Of a stretch of DNA of 64,000 nt, positions 9,331 to 20,600 are shown piece by piece. Both the position numbers and the translations under genes were made by a program. The notes beneath the pieces were generated by a model, which was given only the letters and a program-made list of their open reading frames with translations, was not told the DNA's origin and made no database searches. The stretch covers positions 51,981,813-52,045,812 of the forward strand of contig OY998176.1 in NCBI GenBank assembly GCA_963921935.1, written 5' to 3'. The stretch is from Galeruca laticollis (lineage: Eukaryota; Arthropoda; Insecta; Coleoptera; Chrysomelidae). Every line of letters begins with the position of its first letter. Position 1 is the first letter of the stretch.

Positions 9331-12068
9331 CAGGGTGTTTTCAAATGACACTTACAACGTTTGCATGTAGATTCCTCTCGTAAAATTGGACAAGATGATA
9401 TAGGGATTGAGGGGTCCAGTCCATTTACTTTTCGAAATACAGGGTGTTAAAGTTATGAAAAATATAATGTTTTAATTTGATAACTTTAAATTGGATGAAT
9501 ATATTGATCTGACATTTGGTAGGTTGCTTTTAAATGTGAAAGGGCATATTTTGATGGAAAAAAATTGTTTCAATTCTTGATCCAGTGGTGTACATTTGGG
9601 AGAATATGTAACCTTTCCCCTCCCATTTTTTACGCCACTGGCATTTGAAGCTATTTTCATTTGATTTTGTATTCCTTAATAGTTTTCACGTGATAAACGC
9701 ATAACCTTTACATATCAAAAAATTTGTAGTTTTCAAGATATTTAATATTTTTATGAAGTCTGCAAGATCACTCTTTAATAAAAAAATATGTTTCTTGAAT
9801 GTTTTTCAATAACTACCAAACTACTAATGGTCAGAATATGTAACAGGAACTAGTTTGTGAAACAGCAATGCATATAAAACATTGAGAGAGGATTGATGAA
9901 AATACTTTTCCAAACTTGTGATTTTATTAACAAAAGAATTGATGACAATAACAAATAAGATAATTACAAAGTTAAATAATATCCCATTCAAACATAATTT
10001 TTAACTATGCAGCCAACAAATTACAAAATATGTTCAAAATTTTGTCCATTTACATTTACACATAATCTGCAACGTTTTCTTATTGAAAATCGCATACCTT
10101 GGAAAGAGTGGCGATTGCCGGAAATAATTTCTGTAACTGCATGGATTCTTGCTATCAGTGCCTCCTCCGTATAATAGGCTATGGATATCAATAATGAAAT
10201 GGTAAATGTCATTTTGTTTAACGTCAAATCGAAAATGAATTATTTGTAATTAAATTGGTTTGTGCAACTTTGACACTTTTTGTTATGATGGATTATACTT
10301 TTGAAGAAGTGGCTGATATGCTACTAATTATTATACGGGGAAGCCAGAAAGAATGGTAGACGTTCCGACCGCTTGTTTAGAGAAAGATATCCAAATCGAC
10401 CTAGATTTCCATGTCACACAACATTTTCACAACTTGACAGGAGATTGCGAGAATTTGGACAATTCAATTCAAAATTACAAGGTAACGGTAGAAAACGAAC
10501 TGTACGAACTGTGCAATTAGAGGAGGCTGTTCTAGACCTTATTGAAAATAAACCCGATTTAAGCACTCGCACCATTGGCAAATCTTTAAATGTAAGTAAC
10601 TCAACTGTGTGGAATATTTTAAATGTACAGCAGTTGTATCCTTATAAGTATACCCAAGTTCAGGCCCTAAAACCAACAGATTGTCCTCAAAGAGTGGAGT
10701 TTGCCAATTGGTACACCCAAAAATGTTTAGAAAATAGGAATTTCACCGAATTTGTTCTATTTACTGATGAAGCCAAATTCACACATGAACGAATTTTTAA
10801 TTCAAGGAATAGCCACGTGTGGGATGACGAAAATCCATATGTTATTCGACAACGTGGATTTCAGGAAAAATTCTCACTTAACGTGTGGGCAGGAATTCTT
10901 GGAGATTGTATAGTGGGTCCATATTTATTACCTAATAAACTCAATGGTAATATTTATTGTAACTTTTTGAGAGAAACCCAGTCTGATTTATTAAACGATG
11001 TTGTACCATTAAATATTAGGGCGAATATGGATAATGTATGGTTTCAGCACGATGGGGCATCTGTACATTATTCTCCAGCAGCCAGTCAACTTATAACCCA
11101 ACAATACGGAAACAACTGGATAGGCCGAGGAGGACCAAATATGTGGCCTGCGAGGTCACCGGATTTAAATCCAATCGATTTCTTTCTGTGGGGTTACATG
11201 AAGTCCCTAGTCTACGATACAATAGTAGAAACGGAGGAGGAACTGATAGCAAGAATCCATGCAGCTACAGAAATTATTTCCGGCAATCGCAAGTATTTCC
11301 ACGGTATGCGATTTTCAATGAGAAAACGTTGCAGATTATGTGTAAATGGAAATGGACAAAATTTTGAACATATTTTGTAATTTGTTGTCTGCTTAGTTAA
11401 AATTATGTTTGAATGGAATGTTATTTAACTTTGTAATTATCTTATTTTTTATTGTCATTAATTCTTTTGTTAATAAAATCACAAGTTTGGAAAAGTATTT
11501 TCAACAATCCTCTCTCAATGTTTTATATGCCTTGCTGTTTCACAAATTAGTTCTTGTTACATATTCTAACCATTAGTAGTTTGGTAGTTATTAAAAAACA
11601 TTCAAGAAAAATATTTTTTTATTAAAAAGTGATCTTGCAGACTTTATAAAAACATTAAATATCTTGAAAATTACAAATTTTTTGATATGTAAAGGTCATG
11701 CGTTTTTCACGTGAAAACTATTGAGGAATACAAAATCAAATAAATATAGCTTCAAGTGCCAGTGGCGTATGAAATGGGAGGGGAAAGGTGACATATTCTT
11801 CCAAATGTACACCACTGGATCAAGAATTGAAACATGTTTTTCCACCAAAATATGCACTTTTACAATTAAAAACAACCTGCCAAATGTCAGATCAATATAT
11901 TCATCCAATTTAAAGTTATCAAATTAAAACATTATATTTTTCATAACTTTAACACCCTGTATTTCGAAAAGTAAATGGGTTGGACCCCTCAATCCCTATA
12001 TCATCTTGTCCAATTTTACGAGAGGTATCTACATGCAAACGTTGTAAGTGTAATTTGAAAACACCCTG
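9331..12068 (+). mobile_element. Composite Tc1/mariner-superfamily element with about 840-bp terminal inverted repeats
   Basis: The element is 2738 bp, bounded by TA on both sides. It starts cagggtgttttcaaatgaca and ends with the reverse complement, differing at few positions. The left inverted repeat covers 9331-10170 and the right one 11231-12068. The right repeat includes the last 50 codons of the transposase gene plus the whole 3' untranslated part, so the left arm holds an inverted copy of the transposase C terminus (seen as a minus-strand ORF at 10021-10227). Normal mariner repeats are tens of bases. The arrangement suggests fusion of two oppositely oriented copies, or a gene-conversion or foldback event. 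The arms are very similar, so the event or element is fairly recent. Confidence 0.88.
10285..11380 (+). pseudogene. Mariner-type transposase (DD41D arrangement), one frameshift
   Basis: Cut-and-paste transposase of the IS630/Tc1/mariner superfamily. The reading begins at the ATG pair at 10285 (DYTFEEVADMLL), shifts frame near 10335, and then runs open for 335 codons from 10373. The N-terminal helix-turn-helix region includes LSTRTIGKSLNVSNSTVWNI at about residues 59-78 of that open frame. Catalytic residues are the D in LFTDEAKF (about 130), the D in WFQHDGA and the D in SPDLNPID. The last two are separated by 41 residues, the spacing reported for the DD41D (rosa-like) group. The C terminus FEHIL is typical of such families. 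Length is near the usual 340-350. Apart from one indel it looks intact, so activity may have been lost recently. Sequence 3' of codon 285 is also part of the element's right inverted repeat. Confidence 0.9.
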
Positions 12069-12683
12069 TATATACAAGTTATGTATGTTGTTAAAATAAT
12101 TTTTGGAGTAGTATTATTAATTTTATTGCAATTTAATACGTAAAAACTTCTCAATTTTTGTCATCCAATTCTTAAAAAGTTCAATATATTTAACATTGGT
12201 GATTTTAAGGATTAATAAATTCTTCTCTCTAAACGTAATTTGTTGGTTTTGTCGTTCTTCATCTTCTACTTGTAGCAAATGAATTGGGTCCATACTTTAT
12301 AATGTACTCGCAATAAAGACTAAAAAAACGAAAACTAAGAACAGATAATATGCTGTGCTATAGTTTATAATATTTACACCACACAATATAATAATAATTG
12401 ACTCCCACAATGAAATATGAAATAATTCTCGTAACTATTATCCTCCTAAGAAATAAACAAACAATTGTTCCTATTGTTGCCGACTTAATCAAAAGATATC
12501 CCAAATTCCCCTAAAAAGAGGTCAATGTTTTTACATCCAATAATTATCAGTTCTCTATAGCTGAGCATTGCCGAATATATATAGAAAGAATGGTACAGAA
12601 TAGGTTCACGAAATAGAAAGAAATTTCCTCTCTATACTCATAGAAAAAAATTTCTTTTTCCGAGACGATACATAATACGCGCC
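12069..12683. other. AT-rich spacer
   Basis: No gene recognised. The part from about 12540 to 12680 has simple AT-rich and GAAATTT-like stretches. Confidence 0.45.
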
Positions 12684-13013
12684 CTGGTTTTCTATAACAT
12701 TGCAGTTATACTGATCTTAAATAGGAAAAAGATATCTAGGATATGACTAATAATGCCTAAGCTTTAATATTTGTAATATCATATCTTCTTCTTTTTTCTA
12801 TTAATATATATTCAGTCCATCACAAGGTATGTCACTTCTTGGTCTAGCCAAAAATAATTATTAAATATCAGGTACGCATCAAATAAAATGTAACTTCTGT
12901 AATTCCGACGATGATATTTGATATCGAAACAATTGTCAATTTCTTAGATTCTTTTAACATTTTTTCAATACATTGTGGAATTATCTAGAAACAGTTAGTT
13001 TCCCTTAAAACAG
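12684..13013 (+). mobile_element. Penelope-like element copy 4 (3' UTR only)
   Basis: Matches the 3' untranslated tail of the Penelope copies at 4990-6014 and 58950-59285: ctggttttctataacattg, cttcttggtctagccaaaaa, ttaaatatcaggtacgcatc, gtggaattatctagaaacag. No coding part remains. Confidence 0.82.
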
Positions 13014-14634
13014 TAATTCTAAGAAATTGCTTGAATCTTCGAGAAAGATCCAAAGAGTGATCGAACTTTAAATCATTTTCCATAAAGACCCAGAAACAAT
13101 ACCAGATTTCCAAGAAATTGTTTAAACTTTCCTGAATCTGCATACAAAAAAGTAACATTCAGGGTACTCAAAATCGAATTCAAAATCATCCAATCAGAAT
13201 TACAATAAAGGAAATTATTCATATAATGTGTTAATGTATCCTTGGGTAATACGGTGAACTGTAAAACTCTAACTAAAATTGAGTTGCTCTGAAAAGAGTA
13301 CATTGTATTTAGTTACAAAAACTAGTTTTAACACGAATACATTATTAAACCACAATTAATAACAAACTCACCTGAAAAGAGAAACAACATTCAAAGCTAT
13401 TGTTTCACCAGTTCTTAATGACTATTATTTAAATATTCGAATTACAATAAAATTTTCATAATCTAATTCGTATGCTGTATCAATACGTCAATCTGACAGA
13501 CAGCTCCATAAAAACTACCAAGTTTACTCACAGATAACTTATACACATCAAAGTTATTACGCGGCAAATTCAAACATACTTAAATGAAGTGTCAAGCAAT
13601 TTGTTCACATTCATATTATTATAAATAAAAAAGTAAATGGGTTTAATCAATTACTGAGTTAAAATTTGGTTTTTTGGGATCTTAAATCTAATCATAGATT
13701 AAATCCCTTAAGCGATACCATATAAATTGAATTATCTTGTTTCTCAATGCAGAAAAAGAAAAAGACGCAAATCGGAAATTTCTTGTCAACTATCCCATCG
13801 TCAAATTAAAATCAGAAAAGTACTTTTCTGTGAATACGCAGTCACTTGCAGTCAATTGAATATTTTAACTGTTACACATGTTCTACTTCCTCAAAACTAT
13901 AATTGATTGAATTTATTTCATAGTAAATATTGATCGATACGTGAATCGACTGATCACCTTGTTGATTCCTAGAAATTAGCCAATCAGATCACGGAATTAC
14001 GGTACATAAAATCAGAACCGGCTTCAAATTCCTCAAGCGAACAACAAAGAACGAATAATAAAACTGTTTCAGTCTAAAATGTATAATTCTAGTTAAAAAT
14101 GTCAGTTGAAAATTCTTAATAAGAACAATAAATTTATATAAAACCGATCAGATTGTGTTCACATCGTGCCTAAAATTTTTGTTTTCTGGATTCATTTGTT
14201 CGTGGGATAGTTTCATATTTTCCATTAAATATCAGTTTTTGATATATAAGTACTGGGGAAGATTATTTTGCTAAATTTGGTTACCAAACATAATTAAAGA
14301 AATTCAATGAATTTTTGCATTTATTAATTTTGAAAAAGCCTCAGACAATATAAAATTAAGCATAAATTATACTGATACACTACAACAAAACACTAAACAA
14401 ATACCAATCATGAAAGGGGTGTTCGACAAGGTCATATCACAACCCCAAAACAATTAGAATGTATTTAAGAATGTATTTATATTACACAACTAAATTGGTC
14501 TCATTCTGGCGTGAATATGACTGTTCATTTGAAAAAACTGGTTGATTTTTCTGGCGAATAACCAACACTACGATTTTTCAAAAATGCAGTAAGTTTGGAA
14601 TTAAAGATTTAATAAAATGTACTTGAAGAAAATT
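13014..14634. other. Gene-free stretch of 1.6 kb
   Basis: No transposon protein is recognisable on either strand. A 76-codon minus-strand ORF (13073-13303) is unremarkable. On the minus strand a consensus-like donor, caggtgagt, occurs near 13367-13376, but no exon can be supported around it. The segment 13950-14060 looks like unique promoter-like DNA but shows nothing specific. Confidence 0.4.
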
Positions 14635-14990
14635 GTAATCTGGGTAAATCTACAGTTCAGTACAGAGGAAGTGCTTTCTTTAATTTTGACGAAGTTAATC
14701 CATATATATCTATGATTAAAAAAGGTCGTTCTGAGGCAACTTGCAAATTAAACCTTCTGCCTATTGGGAATTCTATTTCCCAGGAAAAAAAAGAGCAATT
14801 TTAAATCTCTTTTAGAGAAGCAATTCAATAACGAGAACTTTCAGTGGCAAGAACTTCCTGAATTGAATTTCTACAAAAAATTTTTGTCTGATTACACTTC
14901 CCAAGTCCAAGAGGAGGATGTACCAGAAGAACAGAACGAATGCGACTGCTTTGAAGATGATCATGCTTTTTACATGTCTTATTTTTTTAG
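14635..14990 (+). pseudogene. C-terminal fragment of an unidentified transposon-like protein
   Basis: The reading STVQYRGSAFFNF, DEVNPYISMIKKG, LLPIGNSISQEKKEQF is open from about 14650 to 14804. It then shifts frame at a run of eight A's (14785-14792), after which LLEKQFNNENFQWQELPELN and FYKKFLSDYTS continue to 14990. An acidic tail with two cysteines follows. The pattern (a '(F)RGA...F..V.PY' block, 'PIS..KK.DL..L', '..FY..L', acidic tail) resembles the C terminus of proteins encoded by a multicopy insect element whose formal family I cannot name. It may equally be a host gene relic. Confidence 0.4.
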
Positions 14991-15418
14991 TCTGCTGGAT
15001 TTTAATGTTTTTCATATTTTATTTTTGTATGACCATTTGAAAATTCGTTCGCTGGATTCTATGTTATTCTTATTTTTATTTTTTAAAGACTAATATTTCT
15101 AGAGAGTTACTCGGTTTCTATTGTATTTTTTTGGGTAATACAATGTTTGCAAAATATATTGTCGTATATTTTCACAAAAAACAGACATATCCAACTTACG
15201 TTCAGACAAAATCAGACATGGCCAATCAATTTTTTAGGTTTTTCCGGAGTAAATATATTTTCTTTAAATTTTAGTATGCGCAACATCATTATCATCCAAT
15301 GCCCTATTCTATTTGAAATTTGGAAAATTTCACTTTCAAGGCTGTAAGAGCACAAACATATTCGTGTTTTTCTCGAAATTAGGTTATGAGGACATGTCTG
15401 GTTTTGAATGAATGCTCC

Positions 15419-15725
15419 TCAATTTAAGTAACGTATCTGGTCGAGAAAATAGGCCAATAAAACTTGTTCATTAACAACTTCCGCATTATTGTTTCTCATC
15501 CATTCTAAAAATTTGTCAATTTCTTTCTTATAAGCAAATTCAGATTTATTAGGAATAAGGCTCAATTCAGCTTGTTTAGCTTTGTTAAAAGTTTCGTCTG
15601 ATAAATTAGTATTTTCTTCAGAACTTTTTTTTTCTAAGTTGATTAAGTTGTTTGACGTCGTATTGTCTGACGTCGTTACCAACGTAACCACACGTGATTG
15701 TTCAACGATTGCCTATGAACAATTG
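15419..15725 (-). pseudogene. N-terminal fragment of a tyrosine-recombinase-like (phage-integrase fold) protein
   Basis: The minus-strand ORF of 90 codons contains AELSLIPNKSEFAYKKEIDK followed by FLEWMRNNNAEVV and NEQVLLAYFLDQIRYLN. This is the SAM-like core-binding layout of tyrosine recombinases. It aligns with the better preserved relic at 36740-37275 (ACRSLLPEKSKYRYNQAYEN, FIKWCTTKYVSTITEDV). The catalytic C-terminal domain is absent: translation stops at 15419. Two long hairpins lie just upstream of its 5' end (15834-15918 and 15953-16056), an arrangement shared by the other relic. The start is uncertain, because the annotated M is near the upstream boundary of open sequence. Confidence 0.6.
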
Positions 15726-15833
15726 AACATTTTTTAATGAAATTAATTAGATTATTTATTTTTTAATAATGCTGTCAGGACTATTAAATTGAGACGCTAG
15801 TGTCCTATAAATAATCGGATAAGAATTCGTCCA

Positions 15834-15918
15834 TAATGTGGGATTATGGCAGTCGTTTTCATGTTGCATTCGCTGCGCTCATGCACCAATATCACTGCTG
15901 CCATAATCCCTTACATTA
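15834..15918. repeat. Long GC-centred hairpin B
   Basis: taatgtgggattatggcag at 15834-15852 is matched by ctgccataatcccttacatta at 15898-15918. Inner pairing is gttgcat with atgcacc, and the loop centre is tcgctgcgctc. It lies about 110-150 bp upstream of the tyrosine-recombinase fragment's 5' end. Confidence 0.8.
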
Positions 15919-15952
15919 AGAACTAATTTTATAATGTATTATCATGTACAAA

Positions 15953-16056
15953 GGCAGTAAAGTGACTCTTCATCGGACGCGTCTGAAACTATGAGACGAG
16001 CGAGCGAAGCTAGTGACGTGGATAATAGGAGAGTCAGATAAGGACGCTTTACTGCC
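15953..16056. repeat. Long GC-centred hairpin C
   Basis: ggcagtaaagtg (15953) pairs with cgctttactgcc (ending 16056). Inside, gactcttc pairs with gagagtc and cgtctga with gagacg. The centre contains gacgagcgagcgaagct. It shares with hairpin B the outer element cag/ctgcc, but otherwise the sequence differs. Confidence 0.75.
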
Positions 16057-16190
16057 GTGGTGCATACAAAATTTTATCTCCAACCGTTCAAAATCTATAA
16101 TATAAAAAATTGAGATATAACTCATCGCATTTTATTATGACAAAGTGAACAAGCAGATCTAAAACAAATTTACTTATTATTTGTTACATT

Positions 16191-16202
16191 AAAAGTGAGT
16201 GT
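16191..16202. repeat. Target-site duplication, left copy
   Basis: aaaagtgagtgt, identical to 17606-17617. The pair frames the LINE 16203-17605. Confidence 0.85.
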
Positions 16203-17605
16203 GAAGAATAAAATTTGTTGCCATTGTTATAGTTACTACAGAAAGTGCATGCAACAGGTAATATTCCAAAAGACTGGCTCACCTCCGTGTTTATTCCCCT
16301 CCCTAAAAAATCAAAAGCCAAGAAATGTGATGAGTTCAGACTGATAAGCTTGATGAGCCAAATGCTCAAGATCCTACTTAAAATTATACAAGCTAGAATC
16401 TACCACAAATGTGAAGCCGATCAAAGCAATACACAATTTGGATTTCGTGATGGTCTAGGAACAAGGGAAGCGCTAGCCAGCTTATTAATGCTTCTCCAGA
16501 AATGTCGTGACATGAGGAAATATGTCTATGCCTATCTCATAGACTACGAGAAAGCCTTCGATCGCGTTAATCACACCGTCCTTCTGACATTACTACAGAA
16601 AAAAGGATTAGACAAACAATACATAGAGTGTATTAGAAATCTGTGTTGCAACCAAGAAGCAAAGGTTAGATATGGACAAACGACATCGGAACCGGTGTGT
16701 ATAGATTAGGGGTTACGACAGGGTTGTGCTTTGTCGCCAATACTAGTTAATATGTGCTCTGAGCACATATTTAACCAAGCAAGAGGCGATGACGAGATTG
16801 GAATTAAAATTAACGGCGGGACGTTAAACAACATACGTTATGCAGATGACACTGTTATCATTGCAGACAATCCTGAAGCCTTTCAACGCCTAATCAACAG
16901 AGTTGTAGAGGTGGGGGATCAACTAGGCATGAAAATTAATTTAACAAAAAAAAAAGTATGGCTATAACCAGATTACCGAACCCACAACTGAACATAAACA
17001 TATATGATACCGCAATAGAGGAAGTTGAGAAATTTAAATATCTTGGTAGCTGCATAACAGCAAATGTAGAGCCTGACGTCGAAGTAAGATCACGTATAGA
17101 GCAAGCCAGAGCCATATTCCTAAAGTTGACAAACCTAATGTGCAACGCAACTTTAAACTTAAACTGAAGATACCGTTTTGTAAAAGCATACGTGCACTCA
17201 GTTCGCCTAAACATGGACATTAAAAGTGGATACCATGAACAGACTCGACGCTTTTGAAATGTTGATCTTCCGTAGACTACTAAAAATATCATGGACTCAA
17301 CATATACCTAACGATGAACTGCTTAGACGTCCGGGAAGGGAAGGAGAATTACTTACAACGATAAAACGAAGAAAGCCCGCTTATCTGAGGCACATATACC
17401 GTAACAACAAGTATGATATACTGAAATTAATAATAGAAGAAAGGAAAACATGGTCCAGGTCGCAGACAACATTCGTGGTTAAAAAACATAGCCGACTGGA
17501 CTGGTATGAACACATCATCTTTAATTCGTACCACTCAGAACCGAAATAAGTATGCCGAAATTGTCGCCAACCTTCATTAAATGAAGATGGCACCTGAAGA
17601 AGAAG
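16203..17605 (+). mobile_element. 5'-truncated non-LTR retrotransposon (RT domain), flanked by 12-bp duplications
   Basis: A LINE insertion lacking its endonuclease end. Reverse transcriptase blocks in order are NIPKDWLTSVFIPLPKKSKA (from 16257), EFRLISLMSQMLK, FGFRDGLGTREAL, YLIDYEKAFDRV (the first catalytic aspartate, near 16540) and GLRQGCALSPIL (16710). RYADDTVIIA carries the catalytic pair near 16838. Then come FKYLGSCITANVEPDVEVRSR (17035) and the C-terminal tail LLTTIKRRKPAYLRHIYRNN (17350). One in-frame stop (16707), a frameshift in an A9 run near 16950 and a stop at 17165 inactivate it. The 3' end is an A/G-rich gaagaagaa tail. The 12-bp perfect duplication proves target-primed insertion. 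Clade is RTE- or jockey-like; I cannot decide. Confidence 0.9.
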
Positions 17606-17617
17606 AAAAGTGAGTGT
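17606..17617. repeat. Target-site duplication, right copy
   Basis: aaaagtgagtgt, identical to 16191-16202. Confidence 0.85.
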
Positions 17618-18035
17618 ACACCCTAAAAACGTTGGAGTATTATCATCTATGTTAAAAATGTGCAAATCTTGCCTATTAGAACTGTCAATGGTTCCAACGA
17701 CGTCTCTAATGACATTTCTTGAATTTCATGTGGCGTTTACTAAATATCTTTCATAATTTGTTATGAACAAATCGCGAGAAAACTATTATTGTGTCGTAAT
17801 AGTGTGAAAAGTAGAGGAAATGAGAACTGTCTCAGTTTAAAAAGTGTCCAGCTATAAACAGTAAATAATAGTTCAAAAATCCACCAAAGTGGAGCTAGTG
17901 TAGGCAAATCGTGTGGCGAGTCACGTAGTTCATCCAATAAATATTTGTTTATATCTTTATACTTTTCTAATAACCCTTTTAAATATTTATTAGGAGAAGA
18001 AAGATGAATTTTATTAGCTACTGGATCAACATTAT
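17618..18035. other. Spacer with one unidentified minus-strand ORF
   Basis: A minus-strand ORF (17761-18048) contains DPVANKIHLSSPNKYLKGLL, then EKYKDINKYLLDELRDS and LAPLWWIFELLFTVY. Its upstream end runs into the neighbouring LINE, so if it is real it is truncated. I recognise no domain in it. Confidence 0.35.
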
Positions 18036-20600
18036 AGGGCGGCTCCAAGGCATGATATCAGGGTAGTGATGGGAGATTGTAACACTAAACTGGAGAGAGG
18101 AGTATCTCAGAGAGGTGGTAGGAAGACATAGCCTACACGACATAACAAATGATAATGGGCACCGATTAGCAGAATTTCCAATATCTAATAATATGGTAGT
18201 AAAATCTACACAATTTGAAAGAAAAAAATATATGAAAAGCCACATGGGTTTCAAATGACGAAACAACGCGAAACCAAATAGACCACATTCTCAGATATGC
18301 AAGACACTCTAGTGGCATCATCAGTGCACAAAGTATGAGAGGAGCAGACAGCGATACTTATCACTTCCTAGTTAAATCCAGGCTGAGAACGATAATAACC
18401 ACACAGAAACCTGAACAAAAAGAGTCAAGAGAAGGATGGGACGTACAAGCATTTCAATAACCCAAAAAGGAAGGTGAGTACCAAATGGCCTTGAGCAACA
18501 AATTCGAATGCCTAAGACACAAGGAAGATAATAAAGAACTAGAGGAAACATGGGAGCAAGTGGCAACAGTCATAGAAGAAGCAGCGACAGAAACCATTGG
18601 AAAAAGGGAGAAGCGCCCCAAAAGAATGGAATGGAAAACAAATAAGAGACTGACAATGCTAATAAACTCTACGAATGAGAACAAAGAAGAATTCCACAGA
18701 AGAGCACATACAAGGATATTACTCAGAACTAAAAAGAAGAACTACCTAGAACACCTAATACGGGAAATAGACAGGAAAAGAGGCATGAATCAGACAAGGA
18801 AGTTCTTTAGGGCAGTAAAGAGAGTGAGGAGGAATGGGAGTGTAGGAGGAATTAGAGGCATGAGAAATGAAAGTGGAGAACTGATAATGACGGAAACGGA
18901 AATTGTTGAACGATGGAAGAAGTATTTTAAACAATCACTAAATATTGAAAAGGAGACAGAGGAAGAAGAAGACATTACCTTCCACTCAGAGGATATAATA
19001 ATACCACCACCAACACTCCAAGAAGTAAAAAATGCGATAACATATCTCAAAGATCATAAAGCACCAGGCAATGATGGTATGAATGCAGAGTTGTTAAAAA
19101 GGGGAGGAAATGTTTCACACCGAGAAATATATGAAATTATCCTGAATATATAGAATATATAACAGAAAATGCCTAAAGATTGGAGCGGAAGTATCATAAT
19201 AACTATACATAAGAAAGGAAACAAGAAGAATTTAGAAATTATACAGTAATATTACTTATCAACACAACATACAAAGTATTGGCAACCATACTACTGAGAA
19301 GGTTGACCCCTTATGCGGAAGACGTTATCGGCGACTATCAATGCGGGTTTCGTGCTGGCAGGTCAACGATAGATCAAATATTCACGATCACACAAATATT
19401 AGGCAAGAGCTAGGAATTCAACCGGGATGTTCACCAAATATTTGTTTATTTCCAGCAAGCATATGACTATAGAAAAATAAGCGGTTGTGGTTGTGGGTGG
19501 CAATGCTAGAAATGGGCAACCCAAGGAAAATGGTGGAGTTCTCACAAATATGTGTGGTAAACTCATATGCACAGGTGAGGATGGGAAGCAGAATATCAAC
19601 TCCATTCAGGGTAACATTAGGACTCAGACAAGGAGATCCCCTCTCACCGTTGCTGTTCAATTTGGCCTTGGAATATGCGGTTGGTAAAATAACATCGGAA
19701 CTAACTGAAGGTTTTGCTAAGCAGGGTTCAAAACTATTGTTGGCTTTTGTGATGATATAGATATGGTGGCTCATTCAACGGGAGATATGAGAGAAGTCTT
19801 CTCCCAACTCGAGGAGGAAGCAGGTAACCTGGGTCTACAAGTACATGAAGAAAAAACGAAATACATGGTAGTAACCAAGAACCCAAGAACTAGAATCAGA
19901 CAGAATATTTCCATTAATGAGTACAACTTTGAAGTGGTTAAGGATTTTAAGTAACTAGGAGCGATAATTACAGATGATAATCGAGTAGATAGAGATGTCT
20001 CAGCAAGAATAATGGCGGGAAATGGGGTGCTATATTCTCTCACAACCCTCTTAAGATCTAAATATTAAGAAGACAATCCAAATTATCAATATACAAGTCA
20101 ATTATTCGCTCGGTGGTTACATATGGCAGCGAAACCTGGATCCTTAATCAACGGGAAATAAATAAGCTTCTTGTCTTTGAAAAGAAGGTTCTTAGAATGA
20201 TATTTGGACCGCAACAAGATGAGGCAACAGGATACTGGAGAAGACGCCACAATGCTGAATTGTCAGCGCCGTATGGTAGTGAGAACATAGTCAGACGCAT
20301 AGAGGTTAATCGAATAAGATAAGCAGGGTACGTATTGAGATCAGAGGACCACAGATTGCTAAAGACAGTATTCCTTGAGAGACCAGAATGTAGAAGATCA
20401 ATAGACCGACCCAGGAAACGATGGAAATATGCCGTCGCAGCAGATGTGTCTAGAATGGAAGTCCAACATTGGGAAATGATAGCACAAGATCGAGGAAGAT
20501 AGAGGGCGATAGTGGATGCGGCCAAGACTCACCGAGAGTTGTAGGACCAGGAAAAGAAAAATAGAGAAATATTTACCCGCCTGCTGATGTGCCGCCACCT
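18036..20600 (+). mobile_element. Non-LTR retrotransposon with EN remnant and RT
   Basis: The left end enters inside the endonuclease domain: VVMGDCNTKLERG near 18066 corresponds to the GDFN box. An open frame of 222 codons (18485-19153) spans the EN-RT linker with ITYLKDHKAPGNDGMNAELL, the start of the RT. Further blocks are NTTYKVLATILLRRL (19260), YQCGFRAGRSTIDQIFTI (19338), GLRQGDPLSPLLFNLALEYA (19622), DDIDMVAHS (19753; the catalytic DD pair with the preceding residue lost), FEVVKDFK then LGAIITDD (19930), VTYGSETWILN (20116) and RPRKRWKYAVAADV (20408). Multiple stops and frame changes make it dead. It is a different LINE family from the one at 16203. No target duplication was found. Confidence 0.85.

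Noticed and set aside
13367..13376. Consensus 5' splice donor on the minus strand (caggtgagt)
   Set aside because: No open exon precedes it and no acceptor partner could be supported, so a host gene call is not justified.
17761..18048. 95-codon minus-strand ORF as a gene
   Set aside because: Its 5' end lies within the inserted LINE, and I recognise no domain. It is kept only as a note in the spacer entry.
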